A stretch of DNA of 64,000 nucleotides from JALSHZ01 sp964614535 (lineage in GTDB: Bacteria; Pseudomonadota; Gammaproteobacteria; UWMA-0217): positions 1 through 64,000 of the forward strand of contig CAZTOZ010000022.1 of assembly GCA_964614535.1 (NCBI GenBank). The letters run 5' to 3'. The notes under the pieces are model-generated. The model worked only from the letters and a program-made list of their open reading frames with translations, did not search any database and was not told the DNA's origin. This document shows positions 10,242-17,982 of this stretch, one piece after another (positions within the stretch are counted from its first letter, which is position 1; the number at the start of each line of letters is the position of its first letter). Made by a program: the position numbers and the translations under genes.

Positions 10242-10505
10242 ATGAAACCCGACCCGACGACCCAGGCCCTCGACAAACTTCCGCCGATCCTGAAAAAAGG
10301 CCTGGAACGGAATCTCTGCACCTGCAACGAGGTGCCGAAGATGAAGATCATCGAGGCCATCGCCAATGGTGCGACGACGCTCGAGGCCGTCAGGGCCCAG
10401 ACCTATGCCACCGATGGGATCGGCTGCTGCACGCAGCAGGTGAAACGGCTGATCGAGTGTATCTGCGAGGAAGGCGATGGCGGAGACCCGCCACCGTCAG
10501 AGTGA
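10242..10505 (+). CDS. BFD-like [2Fe-2S] protein with altered ligands
   Basis: The 87-residue protein resembles the bacterioferritin-associated ferredoxin (BFD-like) domain: C26-x-C28 in NLCTCNE, then IIEAIANGATTLEAVRAQT, then a second cysteine pair before the last helix. In the usual fold that pair is CxxC. Here the sequence is DGIGCCTQQV, so the cysteines are adjacent (C62, C63), and two more follow (C73, C75). A [2Fe-2S] cluster is still plausible, with a different fourth ligand. Such proteins pass electrons. Its 3' end overlaps the end of aprA on the other strand by nine bases. Confidence 0.75.
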   Translation: MKPDPTTQALDKLPPILKKGLERNLCTCNEVPKMKIIEAIANGATTLEAVRAQTYATDGIGCCTQQVKRLIECICEEGDGGDPPPSE

Positions 10506-12476
10506 GTCGGGCCCCATGTGGGCGATGCCTTCGGCCTCGTTCTCCTCGTCGTAGCGGACGAGGGGCTGCCATTTGACTTTCTTCAGCTCCCAGACACAAC
10601 GCTCCTTGTCGAAAACGCTGTTGACGAAGCACTTCCAGTTGTCGTCATCGAGGCTGGGGCGGTCGGCGCGATAGTAGTATCCGGGGTAGCGGGTCTCCTC
10701 CCTGAACTGGATGTGCTTCATGTGCGCCCAGGCGGCCAGCAGGCGGTGTCGGTTCTCCCAGGCACGCAGCAGTTCGTGCAGATTTCTTGCGCACAATCTC
10801 TCGGCGTCCTCGCGCAACAGCATCAGCTTGTGTTCGGCGATCTCCAGCATCTTTGCATTGGTCTGGTAGCTGGTAGAGGTACCGGCCACGTATTCGTCCA
10901 TGATTTTCTGCAGCCGGTGCTGGAACATCTCGGGGCTGATGTAGTGGGGGTTGACCTCGCTGTCGGTGGTGTAGTCCCGGTGTTCCAGATAGGTCTTCAC
11001 CGGCCCATAGAGTTCGGCGACGATCTCGTCGACGCTCGACTCCAGCACCGGCTCGGCATCGGCATGGTCGATGACGTAGCGGACCATCGCCTTGGCCGCG
11101 ATACGTCCTTCGGTGAACGAGCCGGAGCTGAACTTGTGGCCCGAGGCGCCGACGCCGTCGCCGGCGGTGAAGAGCCCGCCGACGGTGCTCATCCGGTTGT
11201 AGCCCCAGTGGTAGTGGTCGGGCGTGCCGGGCAGGTCTTCCGGGCCGGAGACCCAGATGCCGGCGCAGCCGGCATGGGAGCCGAGAAGATAGGGCTCGGT
11301 GGGCATCAGCTCGGACATCTCCTCTCCCGGCTCGATGTTCTCACCCGCCCAGAGGCCACACTGCGAAACGGTCATGTGGAGGAAATCCTCCCAAGCCTCG
11401 GCTTCGAGGCGCTTGACCTCTTTCGGATCCATGTCCCGGGCCAGATTGGCGATGGCCGAGGCGGTGTCGATGAAGATCGGCCCGCGCCCTTCCCGCAGCT
11501 CCTTGAGCATCAGGTGATTGCGCAGGCAGGTGCCCATCTTCTTGTCCCGGGCATAGACATGGGCGCCGATCTCCCGCAGATCGTCGATATTCGCCTCGAG
11601 ATAGTTTTCCCCCGCCGCATTGAACGATCTCGCCTTGAACAGCAGGAACCAGGCACCCACCGGCCCGTAGCCATCCTTGAAGCGCACCGGCACGAAGCGG
11701 TTCTCCATCATCGTCAGCTCGGCACCCACCTCGGCCGCCATGGCATAGGTGGAGCCACTGTTCCAGCTCGGGTACCAGGTCCGCCCCATGCCCTCCCCGA
11801 CCGAACGCGGACGAAAGACGTTGACGGCGCCACCACAGACCAGCAGACAGGCCTTGAAACGGTAGATGACGATCTTGTCCTCCCGCACCGAGAAGCCGGC
11901 GGCACCAGCGATGCGCTTCGGATCGTTCTTGTCCTTGAGCAGCTTGACGATGAAGACGTGCTCGTCGATGTTGTCGCTGCCCAGCGCCTTCTTCGCCGCT
12001 TCGGCGACGATCGGCTTGTAGGACTCACCGTGGATCATGATCTGCCAACGCCCGGAGTGAACCGGCTTGCCCCCCTCCTTGAGGCTCTTGCCCTCGTCCC
12101 CCTCCTGCTTCCAGATGGGCAATCCCCACTTCTCGAAGTGGTGGATCGAGTCGTCGACATGCCGGCCGACGTCATAGACCAGATCCTCCCGGGTAATGCC
12201 CATCAGGTCCCCCCGGACGTGGCGCACATAGTCGGCTGGGTCGTTCTCGCCCATGTAGGTATTGATGGCGGAGAGACCTTGTGCCACGGCGCCGGAACGT
12301 TCCAGCGCCGCCTTGTCCACCAGTTTGACGCTGATCTCGTAGCCTTCGGCACTGGCCGCATCCACCCACCGCCGAATTTCGAACGCCGCGCCGCAAGCGG
12401 CCATTCCCCCGCCGATCAACAGAATGTCCACCGTTTCCTCGACGATCTCGGGATTGCCGAATCCGTATTCACTCAT
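10497..12476 (-). CDS. aprA: Adenylylsulfate (APS) reductase alpha subunit (AprA)
   Basis: AprA is the FAD-containing catalytic subunit of dissimilatory APS reductase. In sulfur oxidisers it joins sulfite and AMP to give APS in the cytoplasm, releasing two electrons. The 659-residue protein begins with the dinucleotide fold ILLIGGGMAACGAAFEIRRW (about 19-38) and has GHKFSSGSFTEGRIAAKA near the middle, where the flavin site closes in this fumarate-reductase-like family. The length fits the family. It follows aprB by 113 bases with a GGAGAG ribosome-binding site. No aprM or qmo gene for the membrane electron step is present in the window. Confidence 0.97.
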   Translation of the reverse strand: MSEYGFGNPEIVEETVDILLIGGGMAACGAAFEIRRWVDAASAEGYEISVKLVDKAALERSGAVAQGLSAINTYMGENDPADYVRHVRGDLMGITREDLVYDVGRHVDDSIHHFEKWGLPIWKQEGDEGKSLKEGGKPVHSGRWQIMIHGESYKPIVAEAAKKALGSDNIDEHVFIVKLLKDKNDPKRIAGAAGFSVREDKIVIYRFKACLLVCGGAVNVFRPRSVGEGMGRTWYPSWNSGSTYAMAAEVGAELTMMENRFVPVRFKDGYGPVGAWFLLFKARSFNAAGENYLEANIDDLREIGAHVYARDKKMGTCLRNHLMLKELREGRGPIFIDTASAIANLARDMDPKEVKRLEAEAWEDFLHMTVSQCGLWAGENIEPGEEMSELMPTEPYLLGSHAGCAGIWVSGPEDLPGTPDHYHWGYNRMSTVGGLFTAGDGVGASGHKFSSGSFTEGRIAAKAMVRYVIDHADAEPVLESSVDEIVAELYGPVKTYLEHRDYTTDSEVNPHYISPEMFQHRLQKIMDEYVAGTSTSYQTNAKMLEIAEHKLMLLREDAERLCARNLHELLRAWENRHRLLAAWAHMKHIQFREETRYPGYYYRADRPSLDDDNWKCFVNSVFDKERCVWELKKVKWQPLVRYDEENEAEGIAHMGPDSL

Positions 12477-12589
12477 TCATTCTCTCCGCAAGCGGTTGTC
12501 GGCCCGGCGATCCATCGCGTCGGCACCGCCGACGGCAGCCCGTGCCGCTGCCGGCGATCACACCCCGATCGTCCCCCCGGGCCGGTTCT

Positions 12590-13054
12590 TCAGTCGGCGC
12601 GAAACTGGGACGGATCACCCTGCACGCTATTGCGGGTGAAGAGCACGCCATCGTCGATGAGGTCGGGCAGTTTCGCCTTCGGCTCGCCACTGTAGGGTTC
12701 CACGGCACCGGCGGGGATCGTCCGTGTCGGGTATTTGAAACGCTTCTTCTCACCATTGCGAAAACGAATGGTCCAGATGATCGACGCCTCGGCCAGCAAC
12801 GGTTGGACCGATCCGCCCAACGGCACGAAATCGGCGTAGGCGCGACATTCGACCGCGTTCCGCGGACAAGCCTTGACGCAGGCATAGCATTCCCAACATT
12901 GCCCCGGTTCGCGATTGAACGCCTTGCGCACGTGACCGGCCGACGAGCGCTCCTGCTTCAGCGACATGAGATCGGTTGGGCAGATGTGTACACACAGCGG
13001 CCTGTCGAGATCCCGGCAGCCGTCGCACTTGTCAATGCGTACAAAGGTCGGCAT
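12590..13054 (-). CDS. aprB: APS reductase beta subunit (AprB)
   Basis: AprB carries the two [4Fe-4S] clusters that take electrons from the AprA flavin. The 154-residue protein has the expected ligands: C10, C13, C21 and C25 in one set and C53, C56, C59 and C63 in the other, with CPTD and CPRN after the last cysteine of each. The C-terminal part (from about 100) is the tail that wraps around AprA. The ATG at 13054 with GAGG upstream is preferred over a frame open to 13141. It is the first gene of aprBA, the usual order. Confidence 0.97.
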   Translation of the reverse strand: MPTFVRIDKCDGCRDLDRPLCVHICPTDLMSLKQERSSAGHVRKAFNREPGQCWECYACVKACPRNAVECRAYADFVPLGGSVQPLLAEASIIWTIRFRNGEKKRFKYPTRTIPAGAVEPYSGEPKAKLPDLIDDGVLFTRNSVQGDPSQFRAD

Positions 13055-13153
13055 CGCTATACCTCGTCGTGGTATTGAGTTGGGCCCGGCGCACTGTGCC
13101 GCAAAAGGTAAGCCGTGACGGCGGCAACCACAAATACACAAGTTTGTTGATTG

Positions 13154-13170
13154 GATAAGACAGGCTTATC
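13154..13170. promoter_or_regulatory. Inverted repeat upstream of aprBA
   Basis: GATAAG (13154-13159) and CTTATC (13165-13170) are perfect 6-bp arms around a 5-base spacer, about 100 bases before aprB. The geometry suits a dimeric regulator, but no known consensus is matched and the arms are short. Confidence 0.3.
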
Positions 13171-13296
13171 GGGCCGGACCCGCAAACCGGGTGGCGGCCC
13201 CTGACACCGTCGAAACTGCGGGGCATCCTATCACGGGCGGCTGGTGGGCTCTACGAAATCGGCGCGCCGCCGGAGGCGGCGCCGGCTCGGTCGAAC

Positions 13297-14064
13297 TCAA
13301 TTGAACCAGTTGATCTCCAGCGCCGTTCTGGCGCCGATGACGACATGGTCGAGCGATTCGGGGATATAGGCCAGCCCCTTGTCGACCGGAATGCGCCCCC
13401 CCATGATCTCGGCCATCCGCTGCGGGTAACGATGGGTCACATAGGGGTTGGCGTAACCCACCGGGTAGATGGGCATGTTGGTGGCCGGGTCGTACTTGTC
13501 GGTGGCCCCGAGGGTGTGGAGCATCTCGTGGGCGATGACGAAGTTGTTGGTGCCGTTGTAGCGGCGGTCGGCGTAGGCATGCACCAGGCCGATCAGCCCC
13601 TTGGGCAACGCCAGGGAGTCGGGGATCCCGGGTTGCTGCGCCGGATCGTAGTAGACGACGAAGACACGGATGTCACCGGCGTTCCAGCCGGCATCGTGCA
13701 GCGCGGCCCAGAGCCGCAGGCGCAAGCTGTAGACGATGGTATCGACGACACTGTCGGCTGCCTCGTCGCGGCGAGGGGGGAGCGAATCGACGACCGCCTC
13801 GACACGAACCGCCACCGGTTCGTCGATGGGAATGGCGTAGTCCGATGCCTGCTGGCGCATGAAGCGGGCGATGCCGGCGAAGTCATCCTCCCGGAGCCGC
13901 TCGATGTAACGCGCCGTCCGTGGCGAGCCGTCGCCATTGACCGGATAGATGACGACGTCGAGGGTGTCGTCCCAGTCGGTGGCTTCGAGACGTTCGAAAT
14001 AGGTGTTCCAGGCCACCATCACGAGAATCGCCAGCAGGATGCTTATTCTGATTTTTTTCCACAT
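13297..14064 (-). CDS. Membrane-anchored zinc metalloprotease-like protein
   Basis: The 255-residue protein has an uncleaved-looking N-terminal hydrophobic segment (ILLAILVMVAW, about 9-19), so the rest should face the periplasm. The zinc motif is IAHEMLHTLGATDKYD: H179, E180, H183 and D189 make HExxHxxGxxD, a metzincin-like pattern with aspartate as third ligand. FVVYYDP and LIGLVHAYADRRYNG precede it. The frame is open much further upstream, but the ATG at 14064 gives the natural anchor and has a GGAAAGG ribosome-binding site. It stands alone and diverges from bpt. The substrate is unknown. Confidence 0.75.
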   Translation of the reverse strand: MWKKIRISILLAILVMVAWNTYFERLEATDWDDTLDVVIYPVNGDGSPRTARYIERLREDDFAGIARFMRQQASDYAIPIDEPVAVRVEAVVDSLPPRRDEAADSVVDTIVYSLRLRLWAALHDAGWNAGDIRVFVVYYDPAQQPGIPDSLALPKGLIGLVHAYADRRYNGTNNFVIAHEMLHTLGATDKYDPATNMPIYPVGYANPYVTHRYPQRMAEIMGGRIPVDKGLAYIPESLDHVVIGARTALEINWFN

Positions 14065-14253
14065 CGCCCTTTCCGACAAACGACACTGTTTGGGCGATAA
14101 TAGTATGATCAGGTTCCACCGGATCGGCTCTGCTTCACAAAAGTATGTGAGCCTGTTCGGGTTTTTTGTCACGACAGACCGACAAGCGGCTGAATTCCCG
14201 ATACAAATGAGTGTCAACCCCCACGATTCGATGACGACGGCGGAGCAACCGTG

Positions 14254-14970
14254 ATGCGCGCCGCCACCCAGACGGTCAAGGTCTATGCCACGCCCCCGCA
14301 GCCCTGCAGTTATCTGGCGGGCCGGCTTGCCGCCAACGCCTTCATCGACCCAACCTTCACACCGGGCCCGGAGGCCTATCAGATACTGATCGACCAGGGC
14401 TACCGCCGCAGCGGCGAACACCTCTACCGGCCCACCTGCCCGGACTGCCACGACTGCCTCTCCTGCCGCGTTCCGACCGCCACGTTCCAGCCCAACCGTT
14501 CGCAGCGGCGCTGCTGGAGGAAGAACGCCGACCTCGACGTGACGCTGCAACCCGCCGGTTTCTCCGACGAGGCCTTCGCTCTCTACACCCGCTACCTCAA
14601 TGCCCGCCATGGCGATGGTGACATGGCCAATCCGGACGAGGAGAGCTTCCGCGGCTTCCTCTGGTGCGACTGGAGCGATACCCGCTTCATCCACTTCCGC
14701 CTCGACGGCCGCCTGGTCGGCGTGGCGGTCGTCGACAGGCTGCCGCGCGGCTATTCGGCGGTCTACACCTTTTTCGATCCCGATCTGGCCAGCCGTGGCC
14801 TCGGCACCTATGCAGTACTGTGGGAGCTGGAACATGCCCGGCTGGAAGGCCTGCCATTCGTCTACCTGGGCTACTGGATCGCCGAGAGCCGTAAGATGCA
14901 GTACAAATCCCGTTTTCGGCCGCTGGAGGTGCTTGAAAATGGCGTCTGGCGACCGCACACCTCAGAATAA
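14254..14970 (+). CDS. bpt: Aspartate/glutamate leucyltransferase (Bpt)
   Basis: Bpt transfers leucine from Leu-tRNA to proteins with N-terminal Asp or Glu, marking them for the bacterial N-degron pathway. The 238-residue protein has the ATE-family features: the N-terminal CSYLAGRLAANAF with C18, the cysteine cluster C62, C65, C68 and C71 in CPDCHDCLSCRVP, and the signature PNRSQRRCWRKNADL (about 80-94). The C-terminal GNAT-like half has YLGYWI and MQYKSRFRP. ATG 14254 has GGAG eight bases upstream; GTG 14251 is the alternative. The protease partners ClpX and ClpP are in this window; no clpS was seen. Confidence 0.93.
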   Translation: MRAATQTVKVYATPPQPCSYLAGRLAANAFIDPTFTPGPEAYQILIDQGYRRSGEHLYRPTCPDCHDCLSCRVPTATFQPNRSQRRCWRKNADLDVTLQPAGFSDEAFALYTRYLNARHGDGDMANPDEESFRGFLWCDWSDTRFIHFRLDGRLVGVAVVDRLPRGYSAVYTFFDPDLASRGLGTYAVLWELEHARLEGLPFVYLGYWIAESRKMQYKSRFRPLEVLENGVWRPHTSE

Positions 14971-14990
14971 TCATCATGGAACAATGACTT

Positions 14991-15593
14991 ATGAGCAATT
15001 ACTCACGAACTCTTCCAGCAACCATCCTCACCCTCCTGCTGTCGGCCCAGCAGGGCGCCGCGGCGGAGTGCAGCCGCGCCGACATCGACCGCTATCTCGA
15101 TCAGGGGCTCTCACTGGCCAGGATCACCCGCCTCTGCGCGGAGGAGCCCCCCCCGCCAGCACCCGCCACGGCGACCGCCGATCACGGTGTCGACCCGGCC
15201 ACCGCCGTCTATCTGCAGACCGCCATCGATGCCGATGAGGTCAGAATCGGCGCCGACGACATCACGCTGGTGCAGAACCGCTGCTTTCCCTACGGTGAAG
15301 AGGGGTACGGCGGCATCCAGCCCTCGGCCTGCGTGACCCGGACGGTGACCATTGCGCGCGAGGGAATGAAGATCGGCGACGTGGTCGAGGCCCGCTTTCT
15401 GATCCGCGACGGCGTCCTGATGGTCCACGGCGACATCCGCCAGACGTTCTCCGATACCGGCAAGCTCCGCCGGCGGGAACTGACGGAACTGAAGAAGCAG
15501 TACCCGGAGAGACTCGATCGATTCGACGTGCCGGTAAAGCCGAGCATGAAGCGCAAGAAGGTGGCCGAAGCACTGGAAAGGCTGGCGAAATAG
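14991..15593 (+). CDS. Secreted protein of unknown function
   Basis: The 200-residue protein begins with a signal peptide ending GAAAE (about residue 25). A short cysteine-bounded helix follows, CSRADIDRYLDQGLSLARI, resembling the short helical domain that ends other bacterial proteins (SHOCT-like), then a Pro/Ala linker. The rest (about 70-200) is mostly beta with a lysine/arginine-rich end. Four cysteines could form two disulfides. No catalytic motif is visible and the family is not recognised. It starts 20 bases after bpt and ends at the bidirectional terminator at 15643, so it may be cotranscribed with bpt. Confidence 0.72.
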   Translation: MSNYSRTLPATILTLLLSAQQGAAAECSRADIDRYLDQGLSLARITRLCAEEPPPPAPATATADHGVDPATAVYLQTAIDADEVRIGADDITLVQNRCFPYGEEGYGGIQPSACVTRTVTIAREGMKIGDVVEARFLIRDGVLMVHGDIRQTFSDTGKLRRRELTELKKQYPERLDRFDVPVKPSMKRKKVAEALERLAK

Positions 15594-15642
15594 CAGACGA
15601 CGACCGGCGCCATCCCCCGCGCGTCACAGACAGGAACAAAAA

Positions 15643-15664
15643 AAGCCTCGCCGAAGCGAGGCTT
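15643..15664. terminator. Bidirectional intrinsic terminator
   Basis: Perfect 9-bp arms (15643-15651, 15656-15664) surround a CGAA loop. An A-run precedes it and a T-rich run follows, so it can stop transcripts from both converging genes. Confidence 0.85.
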
Positions 15665-15693
15665 TCTTCTCTGTTGGACCGATCGGACGGAGA

Positions 15694-17085
15694 TCAGAGT
15701 TCCACGTTCAACGCCCGCAGCGTATCCATGGTCACGCCGCCACGCGCGAGCCCCTGCTTGCGCTGGAACTTGTCGATCGCGGTCAGCGTCTCGTCTCCCA
15801 GCACCCCGTCGATGGCAACGCGATAGCCGGCATCGTTGAGCGCTTTCTGGATCTTCTTCACCAGCGCCGGCGTGGTGTTGGTCTCACAGAGGATCTGACG
15901 CCACTCCAGGCGCTCGTCCCCCACCTTCACCCGCTTGGTCACTTTCTGCGTCTTGGCCGGAATCGGGATGCGCTTCTCCTCGGCCGGTTTGACCAGCTTG
16001 CGGACCCGAATCTTCTTGGTGACCGCCGGAATCTCGATCCGCTTGGTCGTCGCCGGCGTCTTCAGCACGCGCTTGGTGATGGTCTTGTAGACCGCCGGGG
16101 TCTTCTTCAGGCAGAGCTTGTTGCCCGTCGGCTTGGCCCCTTCCGGTGCCGGATCGCCCTGCTTCACCCAGGTAACCGACTCGTCCGACACCTTCACCCG
16201 CTTGGTCACCTCGGTGTACTGGGCCGGAATGACCTCACGCTTCTCCTCGGCCGGCTTGACCAGCTTGCGGACCCGAACGGTCTTGTACTCGGCCGGGATC
16301 TCCACGGTCTTGGTGGTGGCCGGCGTCTTGACGACACGCTTGGTGACGGTCTTGTACTTGGCCGGGATCTCCACCAGGCACATGATCTCGCCGGTGGCGT
16401 TGTCGATGCGCTCCTTGGCGCCGCGACCCTTCTTCCACACCGTCTTGGCCGGCTCGACGAGGATCTTTTCAGTGACGGTCTCGTAGGTGGCCGGCACCTG
16501 CACCACCTTGGTGGAGGCCTCCTTCACCATCACTTTCTCCTCGACCCACTCGTACTTGGGCGGGATGACGGTGATCTTCTCCGAGGCCTCCTTGGCCAGC
16601 ACCTTCTCGGTTTCGGTGCGATAGACCGCCGGCTTGTAATACTCCAGATAGCAGTCCCCCGGTTGCGCCGTATCGGCCGGCAGGCCGGCCCCCTTGGCAT
16701 AGGCGATCAGCGAGGCGCCAGCGGTCTTGACCTGGCCCTTCGGCGTGGTGAGCACCCACTGGGTCGAGGCCGGCTTGATCTCGATGCGCTCGGTCACCGT
16801 CTCATAGGTGGCCGGCACCGGCACCAGCTTGAACGAAGGCTCCTTCACCTGGACCGTCTCCTCGACCCACTCGTACTTGGGCGGGATGACCTCGATCCGT
16901 TCGGAGGGCTCGCTGATGACCACCTCCTCGGTGCGGGTTTCGTATTTGGCGGGGATGATGACCTTGGCATAACACTCGCCGGGCTTGGCATCGGGCAGTG
17001 TATCGGTGGCATCGACTCTTGCATGGACGACGCTGCTCATCGACAGCGCGGCAGCAATCAACAGACCTAGGGACTTTCTATTCAT
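15694..17085 (-). CDS. Secreted repeat protein with a peptidoglycan-binding domain
   Basis: The 463-residue protein has a signal peptide (1-22, ending VHA). Four tandem blocks of about 85-107 residues follow. Each contains short proline-rich strands such as PAKYETRTEEVV, PPKYEWVEE, PATYETVTER and PAEYKTVRVRKL, and a cysteine near its start (C38 begins the first). Blocks 1 and 2 resemble each other, as do 3 and 4. The C-terminal 60 residues are a peptidoglycan-binding (PG_binding_1) domain: IQKALNDAGY, VAIDGVLGDETLTAIDKFQ. It is probably a cell-wall-bound envelope protein. The frame runs to a TTG at 17100, but ATG 17085 gives the proper signal peptide. ampD lies upstream. Confidence 0.75.
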   Translation of the reverse strand: MNRKSLGLLIAAALSMSSVVHARVDATDTLPDAKPGECYAKVIIPAKYETRTEEVVISEPSERIEVIPPKYEWVEETVQVKEPSFKLVPVPATYETVTERIEIKPASTQWVLTTPKGQVKTAGASLIAYAKGAGLPADTAQPGDCYLEYYKPAVYRTETEKVLAKEASEKITVIPPKYEWVEEKVMVKEASTKVVQVPATYETVTEKILVEPAKTVWKKGRGAKERIDNATGEIMCLVEIPAKYKTVTKRVVKTPATTKTVEIPAEYKTVRVRKLVKPAEEKREVIPAQYTEVTKRVKVSDESVTWVKQGDPAPEGAKPTGNKLCLKKTPAVYKTITKRVLKTPATTKRIEIPAVTKKIRVRKLVKPAEEKRIPIPAKTQKVTKRVKVGDERLEWRQILCETNTTPALVKKIQKALNDAGYRVAIDGVLGDETLTAIDKFQRKQGLARGGVTMDTLRALNVEL

Positions 17086-17353
17086 AAGGATGGATCTCAA
17101 ATTGAATTTTTTACTTGAATGGTCACTGGCAAATACTAGTCAATACCGTGAGAAAGTCCACAGTATGACGTAGGCGCCGACGAGCGGTGACCAACCTGCG
17201 GCCACTGCGCCGCCGGCCCTGTCCCACCCCGACCATGATGTAATAAATCAGATAAATAAAATATCCTAAGCTAATGAAATTTCTGATCTATATCGGAACG
17301 AACACCCCGGAGGTCAAGGCCCGGCACCCGACAACCCCGGCACCGGTTCACCA

Positions 17354-17923
17354 CTATTTCCGTGTGCCACCGCCCGCTTCCGCTGACAAATGTTTTAAAA
17401 CCGACCAGTCGAACGCCGGCCCCGGATCGCTCTTGCGCCCCGGCGCGATGTCGCTGTGGCCAACGATATTGCCGGCAAGCGCCGGCCAGACGCCGATCAG
17501 ACAATCGACCAGCCGGACCAGCGCCTTATATTGACGCGGGTCGTAGGGATCGTCGTCACTGCCTTCCAGCTCGACGCCGATGGAGAAGTCGTTGCAGTTC
17601 TCCCGTCCCCGCCAGCACGAGACCCCCGCATGCCAGGCGCGCTTGTGCAGCGGCACATACTGCAACAGCTCGCCATCGCGGCGAATCAGCAGATGCGCCG
17701 AGACGCAGAGATCACCGATGCCGGCAAAATAGTCGTCGGCCGCCGGATCGAGCCGGTTGCAGAAGAGATCGTCGATATAGGGGCCACCATACCGCCCGGG
17801 CGGCAGACTGATGTTGTGGATCACCAGCAGTTCGGGCGCAACACCGTCGGGACGATCGTTGAAATTGGGCGACGGACGCTGGGAGACCCCCTCGAGCAAG
17901 CCGGTGGCGTGGTCGTATTCCAT
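17354..17923 (-). CDS. ampD: 1,6-anhydro-N-acetylmuramyl-L-alanine amidase (AmpD)
   Basis: AmpD is the cytoplasmic zinc amidase that cuts the peptide from anhydromuropeptides during cell-wall recycling. The 189-residue protein has the amidase_2 ligands H36 (VIHNIS), H156 and D166 (GHSDIAPGRKSDPGPAFDW) and the catalytic E118 in SIGVELEG. No signal peptide is present, which separates it from the periplasmic relatives. The ATG at 17923 fits the family N-terminus, although the frame extends to 17953. It diverges from rep, whose promoter starts directly beside this start codon. The downstream gap 17086-17353 is AT-rich at 17230-17295 and has no gene. Confidence 0.94.
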   Translation of the reverse strand: MEYDHATGLLEGVSQRPSPNFNDRPDGVAPELLVIHNISLPPGRYGGPYIDDLFCNRLDPAADDYFAGIGDLCVSAHLLIRRDGELLQYVPLHKRAWHAGVSCWRGRENCNDFSIGVELEGSDDDPYDPRQYKALVRLVDCLIGVWPALAGNIVGHSDIAPGRKSDPGPAFDWSVLKHLSAEAGGGTRK

Positions 17924-17926
17924 GGC

Positions 17927-17954
17927 TTGCAGCTTACGGTCCCGGGGGTACAAT
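17927..17954 (+). promoter_or_regulatory. Sigma-70-type promoter for rep
   Basis: TTGCAG (17927-17932) and TACAAT (17949-17954) are 16 bases apart, 29 bases before the rep ATG. Confidence 0.5.
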
Positions 17955-17982
17955 CCTCAACCCTTTCGCCAGCCGCCACCCC

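Noticed and set aside
10518..12695. 725-codon frame opposite aprA
   Set aside because: Antisense shadow of aprA with no recognisable domain.
13264..13282. 8-bp GC hairpin downstream of the metalloprotease gene, as a terminator
   Set aside because: Only a very weak T-run follows on the relevant strand, and GC-rich dyads of this size are common in this composition.
15694..17085. Regular repeats considered as a CRISPR array
   Set aside because: The repeats are in frame, imperfect, encode protein and have no constant spacer pattern; no cas gene is present.
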